In this document: positions 52,543-60,525 of the stretch, piece by piece
Position numbering within the stretch: position 1 is the stretch's first letter
How the letters are laid out: the number at the start of each line of letters is the position of its first letter
Source of the DNA: Kibdelosporangium aridum
Lineage (GTDB): Bacteria; Actinomycetota; Actinomycetes; Mycobacteriales; Pseudonocardiaceae
Length of the DNA stretch: 64,000 nucleotides
Direction: 5' to 3'
Assembly (NCBI RefSeq): GCF_900176515.1
Contig: NZ_FWXV01000012.1
Location: 372,001 to 436,000 of the forward strand
The notes under the pieces: generated by a model
The model's database searches: none
The model's input: only the letters and a program-made list of their open reading frames with translations
What the model was told of the DNA's origin: nothing
Made by a program: the position numbers and the translations under genes

Positions 52543-54600
52543 ATGGGACTGGCGGACAGGCTGGCGGCGGCACGAGCCGGTGCGCTGGTAGGCCGAGAGC
52601 CGGAGCGCGCGGTGCTCGACCGGATGCTGTCGGGTGCGGCCGACGCTCCGATCGTGGCGTACCTTCATGGCCCTGGCGGGATCGGCAAGTCCTCCCTGTT
52701 GCGCTACGCCGCCCGGCAGACCGAACTCGTCGGCCGCCGCGTGGTGCATATTGACGCACGGTTCCTCGACGCGGATCCGCGTCGGATGGAGGAGGCAGCC
52801 GCCCTGGCGTGCGTCGAGCCCGGTGCGGTGCTCCTCATCGACTCCTTCGAGCACTGCCAGCAGCTCGAGCCGTGGCTGCGCGACACCTTCCTGCTCCGGC
52901 TCGCCGACGGTGCGCTCGTCGTGCTGGCGAGCAGGGTCGCCCCCGATGCCGAGTGGACGCTGGATCCTGGCTGGGCCCGGCTCTTCGCCGAACTGGTCGT
53001 GCGACCGCTCGACGCCGCCCAGTCCGACGCCCTGCTCGCGGCACGTGGTGTCACCGAGGAACAGCGCAGCGCTCTCGTCGCCTTCGCCGGGGGCAGCCCA
53101 CTTGCCCTCTCCCTCGCCGCCTCCGCGCCCGCCGCGGCGCCGGGCGCACCGTGGGAGCCCACCGGCGACGTGCTGACGACCCTGGTCGAGCGGCTCGTGG
53201 GCGACCTGCCGAGCACCGCTCACCGGCGCGCCCTCGAGGTCGTCGCGCAGGCCTACGTCACGCGCGAGTCGCTGCTGCGCGCGGTGCTGGGTGATGAGGA
53301 CACCGCGACGGTGTTCTCGTGGCTGCGTCAGCTGCCCTACGTGGAGGCCACCCCTGAAGGGCTGCATCCGCACGATGCGGTGCGGGCCACGCTCGCGGCC
53401 GACCTGCGCTGGCGGGATCCGGAACGCTACGAGGACGTACGCGTCCGCGTCTCGGTTGCGTGTCTGCAGGCCGTGCGCTGCGCCTCCGAGGAGGACGCGC
53501 TGGTGCGCGTCGCGGAGTGGATGTTCCTCTTCCGCGACCAGGGCGGCCTGAACGACCTGTATGGCTGGCAGGCGCACCCCCACATCGTGGACACCCCGTT
53601 GCGGCCCGACGACGTGCCCGACGTCCTGCGTATGGCGGAGGAGGCGGAGGGCCTCGCATCCGCGACCGCAGTCGCGCACTGGGTGCGCCGCCAGCCGCAG
53701 GGCTTCCGCGTCTACCGGTACGCGGGCTCCTCCGCGCCCGTCGCGTTCATGGCCATCCTGCGGCTGGAGATACCGCTGCCCGAGGACCGGACCCAGGACC
53801 CGGTGATCGCGGCGCTCTGGGACTACGTGGAGGCCGCCGCTCCCTTGGGACAGGGCGAGCACCTGGGCATCCGCCGCTTCGCCGTGCAGCCCGGCTGGCA
53901 TCAGCGGCCCTCGCCCCTCATGGACCTCATCAGTCGACGCACCATCGCGGCCGAGATGAGGACCCGCGGCCGCGCTGCGACCTTCACCGTCTTCGAGGAC
54001 GCCGAGCGGTGGCGGCGCTACCTCGCCAACGCCGGGCTGCAGGAGGTCGTGGCGGTGGACGCCGACGGGCGGACGCAGCACGTCTTCGGCAGGGACTGGC
54101 GGCGGCAACCGGTGGAGCAGTGGGTAGAGCACCGGGCTCGCGTCGTGGTCGCACCCGTAGCCGGGTGGACGGCAGCCGCGGCCGCCGGTGGCTCAGATGA
54201 CGAGAGCGGCGACGACCTGTCGCGTGCCGTGTTTGAGGAGGGCGTGGTCGAGGCGCTGCGCACGTGGCACGCTCCCCGGGAGTTCGCGACCAGCGTCCTG
54301 CTGCACTCCCGCCTCGTGCCGCAGGGGTCAGCCGACCCCGTGGCCGTCCTGCGCGCCGCCATCACGGTCGCCCTCGACGCGCTGCAGGTCGATCCCGCGG
54401 GCGTGAAAGCACACGAAGCGCTCACCGCCACATACATCGAGGCTTCCCGCACCCACAAGGCAGCCGCCCGACGACTGGGGGTGCCCTACGGCACGTACCG
54501 GCGCCACCTCGCCCTGGCCAAGGAGCGGCTCATCGAGCAGTTGCGTCAGGCGGCCACGATGCCTGTGCTGTCCGCGCCGCGCTTGTCACTGGAAGGGTGA
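52543..54600 (+). CDS. Large ATP-binding regulator with C-terminal HTH-like region
   Basis: 685 aa. An N-terminal P-loop NTPase has LVGREPERAVLDRML, Walker A GPGGIGKSSLLRYAA (about 43-57) and Walker B AVLLIDSFEHC, with a sensor-like LVVLASRVAP, as in STAND/LuxR-type regulators. Middle helical region to about 400; an acetyltransferase-like stretch may occupy 400-540. The C-terminus (YIEASRTHKAAARRLGVPYG, then TYRRHLALAKERL) looks like a sigma-70 region-4-type HTH rather than LuxR. ATG 52543 follows a G-rich RBS. It probably senses a ligand and activates nearby genes. Confidence 0.75.
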   Translation: MGLADRLAAARAGALVGREPERAVLDRMLSGAADAPIVAYLHGPGGIGKSSLLRYAARQTELVGRRVVHIDARFLDADPRRMEEAAALACVEPGAVLLIDSFEHCQQLEPWLRDTFLLRLADGALVVLASRVAPDAEWTLDPGWARLFAELVVRPLDAAQSDALLAARGVTEEQRSALVAFAGGSPLALSLAASAPAAAPGAPWEPTGDVLTTLVERLVGDLPSTAHRRALEVVAQAYVTRESLLRAVLGDEDTATVFSWLRQLPYVEATPEGLHPHDAVRATLAADLRWRDPERYEDVRVRVSVACLQAVRCASEEDALVRVAEWMFLFRDQGGLNDLYGWQAHPHIVDTPLRPDDVPDVLRMAEEAEGLASATAVAHWVRRQPQGFRVYRYAGSSAPVAFMAILRLEIPLPEDRTQDPVIAALWDYVEAAAPLGQGEHLGIRRFAVQPGWHQRPSPLMDLISRRTIAAEMRTRGRAATFTVFEDAERWRRYLANAGLQEVVAVDADGRTQHVFGRDWRRQPVEQWVEHRARVVVAPVAGWTAAAAAGGSDDESGDDLSRAVFEEGVVEALRTWHAPREFATSVLLHSRLVPQGSADPVAVLRAAITVALDALQVDPAGVKAHEALTATYIEASRTHKAAARRLGVPYGTYRRHLALAKERLIEQLRQAATMPVLSAPRLSLEG

Positions 54601-54692
54601 GGCCACGAGGGCGTCGCAGGCTCCAGTCAGGTCAGCACCCGCGACACCCCCGCGGACTCGCCGCGGCCCTCCGCGTGGACTAAGCCGAGTCG

Positions 54693-55196
54693 TCACGCTC
54701 GGCCTTGGCGGCGGCGAGGCGCTGCCGAGCGAGGCGGCGTCGAGCGCATGTGGTCGCGCACCGGCGCGAGCAGGCCGGCGAGGGCCGTGACGTCGTCGCG
54801 CGAGAGCGGCTCGAAGAGCATGCTGCTGACGACCTCGATGTGACCGGGCAGCACCTTGGCGAGCAGCGCGCGTCCGGCATCGGTGATGGTGACGGTGATG
54901 CTCCGCTCGTCGTCCGAAGCGGGGGCGCGCACGACCAGGCCCGCCTTTTCGAGCAGGCCTGCCTGGTAGGTCAGACCGCTGCGGCTGTAGACGACGCCGT
55001 CGGCCAGGTCGGTCATCCGGTGACTGCCCGTCGGAGAGTCTCCGAGCCGGGCCAGCAGCTGGAACTGCACGTAGCTGAGATCGCCGGCCTCGCGCAGCTG
55101 CTGCTCGACCGCGTGCCGGAGCAGGCTGGTCACCTCGATGAGATCGAAGTAGGCACCGAGCTGCACGGGATCGAGCGACGGCGGCAAATCAGGCAT
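54693..55196 (-). CDS. MarR-family transcriptional regulator
   Basis: 167 aa. Winged helix with SYVQFQLLARLGDSP, MTDLADGVVYSRSGLTYQAG (recognition helix) and the wing VRAPASDDERSITVTITDAG. A basic tail ends the protein. It is divergent from the cupin gene, and a perfect 16-bp palindrome lies 15 bp upstream of its start; the same box occurs twice before the quinone oxidoreductase gene. Probably a redox- or electrophile-responsive repressor of this locus. Confidence 0.9.
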   Translation of the reverse strand: MPDLPPSLDPVQLGAYFDLIEVTSLLRHAVEQQLREAGDLSYVQFQLLARLGDSPTGSHRMTDLADGVVYSRSGLTYQAGLLEKAGLVVRAPASDDERSITVTITDAGRALLAKVLPGHIEVVSSMLFEPLSRDDVTALAGLLAPVRDHMRSTPPRSAAPRRRQGRA

Positions 55197-55210
55197 GGCG
55201 CGAGTCTACT

Positions 55211-55226
55211 GCTTCGAATTCGAAGC
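55211..55226. promoter_or_regulatory. MarR-box 1 (perfect palindrome)
   Basis: GCTTCGAATTCGAAGC, a perfect 16-bp palindrome immediately upstream of marR. Near-identical boxes at 56502 and 56539 define a local regulon. Confidence 0.8.
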
Positions 55227-55255
55227 GGGCCGTGACTGCGAGGACATCACGGCCC
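55227..55255. other. 9-bp hairpin next to MarR box
   Basis: GGGCCGTGA (55227-55235) pairs with TCACGGCCC (55247-55255) around an 11-nt loop, directly abutting the MarR box in the marR/cupin intergenic region. It could be an additional binding site or a structure in the cupin leader. Confidence 0.45.
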
Positions 55256-55393
55256 GATGTATGACCTCGTGAGCGCGCGTGGGCAGGGTTGGGCCCGACT
55301 GAGCATCACAGAACGTGGAGATCGGGCAGCGGCGCGGGGCAGGGTCGCGGGCAGGAGGACGGCGCCGCTGTCCGCGGATCCCCGAGGACGGCC

Positions 55394-55861
55394 ATGACTA
55401 TCCCCTACCTCGCCCAGCGGGAGGATCAGCAACAGCTCGAATGGATCGGCGGGAGCGTCTTCAGCGTCCTGCTCGACGCCGAGGCGACCGGTGGGCAGCT
55501 GACCATCGGACGCTTCGACGCCAGCTTGGGCGAGGCGCCGCCGTTCCACGTGCACAACAAGGAGGACGAGGTCTTCCTGCTCCTGGCCGGCTCGGCGCTG
55601 GTGTGGGTCGATGACGAGCAGCACGAGTTGCGGGAGGGTGGCATCGTCTTCCTGCCCCGCCGCATCCCGCACGGCTACCGCATCACCTCGGACAAGGCCG
55701 ACCTGCTGCTCATCGCGACCCCAGGCGGGCTGGAGAAGATGTTCCGCCACGCGGGCCGCGACCTGCGTGAGCCACGCCCGGAGGGCTTCGAGATCACGCC
55801 GCAGCTGCTCGCCGAAGCCGCCGAACTCACCGGCAACGTCGTCCTCGGTCCTCCCCGGTGA
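55394..55861 (+). CDS. Cupin-domain protein
   Basis: 155 aa. Single cupin: motif 1 PFHVHNKEDEVFLLLAG (two His and Glu for metal binding) and motif 2 FLPRRIPHGYRI with the third His. Resembles small quercetin-dioxygenase-like cupins. ATG 55394 lies after GAGGACGGCC. The FMN reductase gene follows 52 bp downstream, likely in the same operon. Function may be dioxygenation or isomerisation of an aromatic/quinone compound. Confidence 0.85.
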   Translation: MTIPYLAQREDQQQLEWIGGSVFSVLLDAEATGGQLTIGRFDASLGEAPPFHVHNKEDEVFLLLAGSALVWVDDEQHELREGGIVFLPRRIPHGYRITSDKADLLLIATPGGLEKMFRHAGRDLREPRPEGFEITPQLLAEAAELTGNVVLGPPR

Positions 55862-55913
55862 CGGTACCGCAGCCTGGCCGACGGGGGAGAACAGCCGTGA
55901 ACGCGGTGCTGGG

Positions 55914-56489
55914 ATGAGCCCGTCCGCGTGGAGCCCGGTTTCGCTGGCCGTCCTCTGCGCCGGTGTCGGTTACGGGCGCCCGACCCGCCTGCTCGCGGAC
56001 CGGATCGCGGAGTCGGTCTACAGGGCGCTCACGGCCAGTGGAGCGAGAGTCGAGGTGGAGGTGCTGGAACTGGGCCGGCTGGCGGCCGACCTCGCGCAGC
56101 GCTCCACCCGGGGCCACGCCAGCCTCGACCTGCGAGAGGCGATCGCGGCGGTCGCGGCGGCCGACGGGCTCGTGGTGGCGACACCGGTGGTCGCCGCATC
56201 CCCGAGTGAGGTATTCGAATCGTTCTTCGCCGTCCTCGACGACGACGTCCTGTCCGGCGTACCCGTGCTGCTCGCGGTCACCAGCGGCTCGCGCTGGCAG
56301 CCACCTGACATCGAGCAGGTGATGCGGGGGCGCCTCACCTGCCTGCACGCCGAACCCGTGCCCACTCTCGTCGTCGCCGGCCCTGCGGACTGGGAGGAAT
56401 CGCCTTCCGGCGACACGACGCGGCTGCGCGAACACATTGACCAAGCCGCCGCCGAGCTCGCCGCGGCGATGAGCTCTGACCAGTGGTGA
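55914..56489 (+). CDS. NADPH-dependent FMN reductase-like flavoprotein
   Basis: 191 aa. Flavodoxin-like fold of the NADPH-FMN reductase (CE1759/SsuE) group: VSLAVLCAGVGYGRPTRLLA at the N-terminus binds FMN phosphate; ADGLVVATPVVAASPSEVFE is the conserved central loop, and VLLAVTSGS follows. The family supplies reduced flavin to monooxygenases or reduces quinones. ATG 55914. It is followed by two MarR boxes, so the next gene probably has its own promoter. Confidence 0.85.
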   Translation: MSPSAWSPVSLAVLCAGVGYGRPTRLLADRIAESVYRALTASGARVEVEVLELGRLAADLAQRSTRGHASLDLREAIAAVAAADGLVVATPVVAASPSEVFESFFAVLDDDVLSGVPVLLAVTSGSRWQPPDIEQVMRGRLTCLHAEPVPTLVVAGPADWEESPSGDTTRLREHIDQAAAELAAAMSSDQW

Positions 56490-56501
56490 CCGACCCCACT
56501 T

Positions 56502-56517
56502 GCTTCGAATTCAAAGC
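56502..56517. promoter_or_regulatory. MarR-box 2
   Basis: GCTTCGAATTCAAAGC, one mismatch from the perfect palindrome at 55211. It lies 68 bp upstream of the oxidoreductase start. Confidence 0.75.
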
Positions 56518-56538
56518 AGAAGTAGGCTGATCTCAGTT

Positions 56539-56554
56539 GCTTCAAATTCGAAGC
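56539..56554. promoter_or_regulatory. MarR-box 3
   Basis: GCTTCAAATTCGAAGC, 37 bp centre-to-centre from box 2 and 31 bp upstream of the oxidoreductase ATG, positioned to block its promoter. Confidence 0.75.
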
Positions 56555-56584
56555 AAACAACGTGAAGCGAAGGCGAGAACTCTG

Positions 56585-57529
56585 ATGAAGACAGTGCGTT
56601 TCCACGAGTACGGCGACCCCGACGTCCTGCGCTACGAAGACGTGGAGCAGCCCGTCCCCGGAGCCGGTGAAGTCCGGATCCGCGTCGCCGCGACGTCGTT
56701 CAACTCCGTCGACGGCAACATCCGCGGGGGCTTCATGCGCGGCCCCATCCCGGTCGTGCTGCCCCACACTCCCGGCATCGATGTCGCCGGCACGGTCGAC
56801 GCGCTGGGCGAGGGCGTGGCCGGCATCGCGGTCGGTGACGAGGTCATCGGCTTCCTGCCGATGGACGGCAACGGCGCCGCCGCGGAGTACGTCCTTGCGC
56901 CGGCCGAGGTCCTGACGCCGGCGCCCAAGAGTGTCCCGCTGCCCGACGCCGCCGCGCTGCCGTTGGTGGGCCTCACCGCGTGGCAGGCGCTGTTCGACCA
57001 CGGCAAGCTGACGGCCGGGCAACGCGTGCTGATCAACGGCGCGGGTGGAGCGGTCGGCGGCTACGCCGTGCAGCTGGCCAAGGGGGCCGGTGCCCACGTG
57101 ATCGCCACGGCCAGCCCGCGCAGCAGCGAGACGGTCGAGTCGGCCGGCGCCGACGAGGTCATCGACCACACCACCACCGGGGTGACCGCGGCGGTGACCG
57201 AGCCGGTCGACGTCGTGCTCAACCTCGCGCCGATCGACCCGGCCGAGCTCGCCGCGCTGGCCGGCCTGGCCCGTCCAGGCGGTGTCGTGGTGAACACGAC
57301 GGTGTGGATGCCCGCGCCCACCGACGAGGAGCGCGGCGTGCGCGGCATCGACGTCTTCGTCCGCAGCGACACCGAACAGCTGTCGCGGCTGGTGGCGCTG
57401 ATCGACCACGGCGAGCTGCGCGTCAACGTCGCCCATCGGGTCCCGCTGGCCGAGCTGCCAGCAATCCACGCCCAGGCCGCTGCGGGCACGCTGCACGGCA
57501 AGGTCATCGTCGTCCCGGCCGCCTCCTGA
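56585..57529 (+). CDS. Zinc-free NADP-dependent (quinone) oxidoreductase
   Basis: 314 aa of the medium-chain dehydrogenase/reductase superfamily, quinone-reductase type. GroES-like N-terminal half (TSFNSVDGNIRGGF; PHTPGIDVAGTV) lacks the zinc ligands of alcohol dehydrogenases; the Rossmann half has NGAGGAVGGYAVQLAKGAG for NADP. It reduces quinones or enones. ATG 56585 follows GAAGGCGAG. Two MarR boxes precede it, and the esterase and SRPBCC genes follow closely, so it heads a three-gene MarR-controlled operon. Confidence 0.92.
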   Translation: MKTVRFHEYGDPDVLRYEDVEQPVPGAGEVRIRVAATSFNSVDGNIRGGFMRGPIPVVLPHTPGIDVAGTVDALGEGVAGIAVGDEVIGFLPMDGNGAAAEYVLAPAEVLTPAPKSVPLPDAAALPLVGLTAWQALFDHGKLTAGQRVLINGAGGAVGGYAVQLAKGAGAHVIATASPRSSETVESAGADEVIDHTTTGVTAAVTEPVDVVLNLAPIDPAELAALAGLARPGGVVVNTTVWMPAPTDEERGVRGIDVFVRSDTEQLSRLVALIDHGELRVNVAHRVPLAELPAIHAQAAAGTLHGKVIVVPAAS

Positions 57530-57561
57530 GGCTCACTCCCGCAGCACCGAAAGGCACCACC

Positions 57562-58512
57562 ATGGCACTGAGCTTGGATCCCGAGATCGCCGCGGCGCTG
57601 GCCCCGATGGCCGGCGCGATGGCGGACGCCCCACCGCCGGCGGTGGGAGACGTCGCGGCACGCCGCGCCATGTGGGAGCCGATCATCGGCGCCGCGGGAA
57701 CGGCACAGCCGATCCCGGCCGACGTCACGACGAGCGAGCACTACGCGACCGCCGACGACGGTGCGCAGATCACGATGCGCTGGTATGTCAAGGACGGCGC
57801 GACGCCGGGCCCGGCCGTGCTGTTCTTCCACGGCGGCGGGTACATCTTCGGCCACATCGACCTGTTCGACGGACCGGTCACCCGTTACGTCTCCGCCAGC
57901 GGTGTGTCGATGCTGTCGGTCGAGTACCGGCGCGCGCCCGAGCACCCTTTCCCCACACCGCTCGAAGACGCCTACGCCGCTCTGCGCTGGCTGCACGAGC
58001 ATGCCGCCGAGCTGGGCGTCGACCCCGACCGGGTCGGTGTGATGGGCGACAGCGCCGGGGGCGGCATGGCCGCGGCCGTGTCGATCCTCGCCCGTGAGCG
58101 CGGCGGCCCGAAGATCGCCCGCCAGATCCTGCTCATGCCGATGCTCGACGACCGCACCACCACACCCGACCCGCACATCGCGCCCTATGCGCTGTGGTCC
58201 TACGACGACAGCCTCACCGCGTGGCCGGCACTACTCGGTGAGGCCGCCGGCGGACCCGACGTCCCCGCCACCGCGGCCCCGGCCCGGCTCGAGGACGCGA
58301 CCGGCCTCCCGCCGGCCTACATCGAGGTCGGCCAGCTCGACGTCTTCCGCGACGAGGACATCGCCTACGCGGCCAAGCTCAGCCGCGCCGGCGTACCGGT
58401 GGAGTTCCACCTCCACCCCGGCGCCCCCCACGAGTTCGACTCCATCGCCTTCAACTCCGACGTCGCCCGCCGCGCCATCAGCGACCGCATCCGAGTGCTC
58501 AAATCGATCTGA
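57562..58512 (+). CDS. Alpha/beta hydrolase, hormone-sensitive-lipase family (copy 2)
   Basis: 316 aa, HSL-type: oxyanion loop HGGGYIFGH, nucleophile elbow GDSAGGG, catalytic His in PHEFDS. It is nearly collinear with the hydrolase at 51274, differing mainly in the first 40 residues. It starts 32 bp after the oxidoreductase stop with an AAAGGCACC RBS, so it is operonic, whereas copy 1 is TetR-controlled. Duplication with divergence of control is the simplest history. Confidence 0.9.
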   Translation: MALSLDPEIAAALAPMAGAMADAPPPAVGDVAARRAMWEPIIGAAGTAQPIPADVTTSEHYATADDGAQITMRWYVKDGATPGPAVLFFHGGGYIFGHIDLFDGPVTRYVSASGVSMLSVEYRRAPEHPFPTPLEDAYAALRWLHEHAAELGVDPDRVGVMGDSAGGGMAAAVSILARERGGPKIARQILLMPMLDDRTTTPDPHIAPYALWSYDDSLTAWPALLGEAAGGPDVPATAAPARLEDATGLPPAYIEVGQLDVFRDEDIAYAAKLSRAGVPVEFHLHPGAPHEFDSIAFNSDVARRAISDRIRVLKSI

Positions 58513-58564
58513 CCTCACCATCACCGAAGACACTCGCCCGCCCTCGCGAAACTGGAGCATCCCC

Positions 58565-59068
58565 GTGTCCGTCACCACCGTCACCGCTACCGGCACTGCC
58601 GCCGTCGACAGCCTGGAGGTGGCCTTCGACGTCATGACGCCGATCGACCTGTCACTGGTCTTCACCGGCTGGGGACCGCTGCCCGCAATTACGCACGTCG
58701 AGGAGCAGTCCGGTCCGTGGGACCACGTGGGCGTGCACCGCAGGCCGCAGTTCGCCGACGGCGGGTCCGCGATGGAGAGGATGACGCATTACCTGCGGCC
58801 CGGTTACTTCGCCTACGAGGTCACCGGCTTCACCAACGCCCTGCGGTTCGTCGTGGAACGCGCCCGGGGCGAATGGACCTTCACCCCCGACCTGGACGGC
58901 GGCGTGGCCGTGCGCTGGTCCTACCACTTCACCGCGAAGCCGGGCCGGAGTCTGCCGGTGCGGCTACTCATCGGTCCAATGTGGAAGCGCTACATGCGCC
59001 AGGGGTTGGCCGCGTCGATCCGCGAGGCCGAGCGGGCGGCCCCTCCGCGAGCATCCTCAGTGGACTGA
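58565..59068 (+). CDS. SRPBCC/polyketide-cyclase-like protein
   Basis: 167 aa. Helix-grip fold features: a start with VAFDVMTPIDLSLVFTGWGP, a FAYEVTGFTN strand, and RWSYHFTAKPGRSLPVRLLI followed by an amphipathic C-terminal helix (WKRYMRQGLAASIREAE). START/SRPBCC proteins bind hydrophobic ligands. GTG 58565 is used. It is 52 bp downstream of the esterase and likely in the same MarR-controlled operon, perhaps handling its lipophilic substrate. Confidence 0.8.
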   Translation: MSVTTVTATGTAAVDSLEVAFDVMTPIDLSLVFTGWGPLPAITHVEEQSGPWDHVGVHRRPQFADGGSAMERMTHYLRPGYFAYEVTGFTNALRFVVERARGEWTFTPDLDGGVAVRWSYHFTAKPGRSLPVRLLIGPMWKRYMRQGLAASIREAERAAPPRASSVD

Positions 59069-59329
59069 GTTGGGCGGTTCCCATTCAGCTGCGGTCAGGA
59101 TCTGGCGACCGCGGCCGCCAGGGTGCCGGCCGTCGCGGGGATCAGGCGCCCGCTCGACCAGACCAGGCTTCTCCAGCCGCCGCACCATCCCTGGTGATGG
59201 TCGCGAATTGGAGTCCAGCACCTCGAACAGTTCCGTCTGGCACGCCGGGCTCGAATCCCGCAGGTGCATGAGGCCCAGTTCCTGGCCGCGGTGCAGGCCC
59301 AGGTCGCGCAGGAGCTGATCCGCCAACAT
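59057..59329 (-). pseudogene. Truncated MarR-type regulator
   Basis: LLRDLGLHRGQELGLMHLRD, QTELFEVLDSNSR, GMVRRLEKPGLVERAPDPRD match a MarR winged helix, but the N-terminal dimerisation helix and the C-terminal helices are missing (about 85 of 145 residues) and the wing breaks into low-complexity sequence. Divergent from the NmrA gene, which it may once have regulated. Confidence 0.65.
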
Positions 59330-59406
59330 CCGAAATTCTCCAAAACCTACCCGTTCAACCAGGCAAGTCGCCGCAGGGCTGCGGCGACCCCGCAGAGGGA
59401 GTTCTC

Positions 59407-60357
59407 GTGAGCGACAAGAAGATCATCGCGGTACTGGGCTCGACGGGTGCACAGGGCGGAGGCCTGGTCAGGGCCATTCTCGACGCCGGTCCCGACGGTC
59501 CGTTCACCGCGCGTGCCGTCACCAGGGACGCCGGCTCGGCGAAGGCCCGCGCGCTGGCCGAACTCGGCGCCGAGGTCGTGGAGGCGAGCCTGGATGACGA
59601 GGACTCGCTGCGGGCGGCGTTCGAGGGCGCTCACGGCGTCTACGTGGTGACCAACTTCTGGGAGTCCATGTCCGCGGATGTCGAACTGGCGCAGGCCGCG
59701 ACGGCCGCACGTGCCGTGAAGGCGGCCAGTGTCGCCCACGTCGTCTGGTCGACCCTGGAGGACACGCGCATGGTCATCCCGGTGTCCGACCAGCGGGTCC
59801 CGGTGTTGCAGAATCGCTACACGGTTCCGCACTTCGACGCCAAGGCCGAGGCGGACGCGTTCTTCCGCGACTCGGGCGTCCCGACGACCTACCTGAGGAC
59901 CACCTTCTACTGGGAGGGGTTCACCCAGGGCTCCGGGCCGCGGCGGGGCCAGGACGGACGGCTCGTGTTCACGCTGCCGCTGGGTGAGGCCAGGCTGGCG
60001 GGCATCGCGGCGGAAGACATCGGTCGCACCGCCTACGGCGTGTTCGCCGCGGGCGACGAGTACGTGGGCAAGACGGTGAGCATCGCGGGTGAGCACCTGA
60101 CCGGCGAGCAGTACGCCGCCGCCTTCGCCGACGCGCTGGGCGAACCGGTCGACTACCGCCCACTCACGCCCGACCAGCTCCGCTCGCTCGGGCTGCCTGC
60201 AGGTGACGAGCTCGGCAACATGTTCCAGTTCTACGTCGAAGGCGAACACGACTTCGTGGGCGCACGCGACCTGGACCTGGTCCGCACCCTCAACCCTCGC
60301 CTGCAGACCTTCCGCACCTGGCTGGCCGAACACGTGGAAGCGGTCAAGCCCGCATGA
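59407..60357 (+). CDS. NmrA-like NAD(P)-binding protein
   Basis: 316 aa. Atypical short-chain dehydrogenase: glycine motif VLGSTGAQGGGLVRAIL (GxxGxxG, about 10-26), then LDDEDSLRAAFEGAHGVYVV and a C-terminal substrate region. NmrA-like proteins often sense the NADP/NADPH ratio and lack the SDR Tyr-x-x-x-Lys; none is obvious here. GTG 59407 follows GGGAG. It fits the redox theme of the adjacent MarR locus. Confidence 0.85.
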   Translation: MSDKKIIAVLGSTGAQGGGLVRAILDAGPDGPFTARAVTRDAGSAKARALAELGAEVVEASLDDEDSLRAAFEGAHGVYVVTNFWESMSADVELAQAATAARAVKAASVAHVVWSTLEDTRMVIPVSDQRVPVLQNRYTVPHFDAKAEADAFFRDSGVPTTYLRTTFYWEGFTQGSGPRRGQDGRLVFTLPLGEARLAGIAAEDIGRTAYGVFAAGDEYVGKTVSIAGEHLTGEQYAAAFADALGEPVDYRPLTPDQLRSLGLPAGDELGNMFQFYVEGEHDFVGARDLDLVRTLNPRLQTFRTWLAEHVEAVKPA

Positions 60358-60525
60358 CCACGATCGACAGCCCAACCATGACAGACCCGCCTCGCCGGAC
60401 GGACAGCATTGATCACCGGTGGATCGCACATGGAGCCCGCGCGAACTCCCGGCAACCAAGATCGATTCGCGATTCCAATGGGAACGTCCACCCCGGAAGA
60501 TGCGTGGATTCACGGATCCACTCTT

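Noticed and set aside
54601..54692. Terminator between the large regulator and marR
   Set aside because: A CCGCGG...CCGCGG stem is present but is only 6 bp and in very GC-rich sequence, so it is not distinguishable from background.
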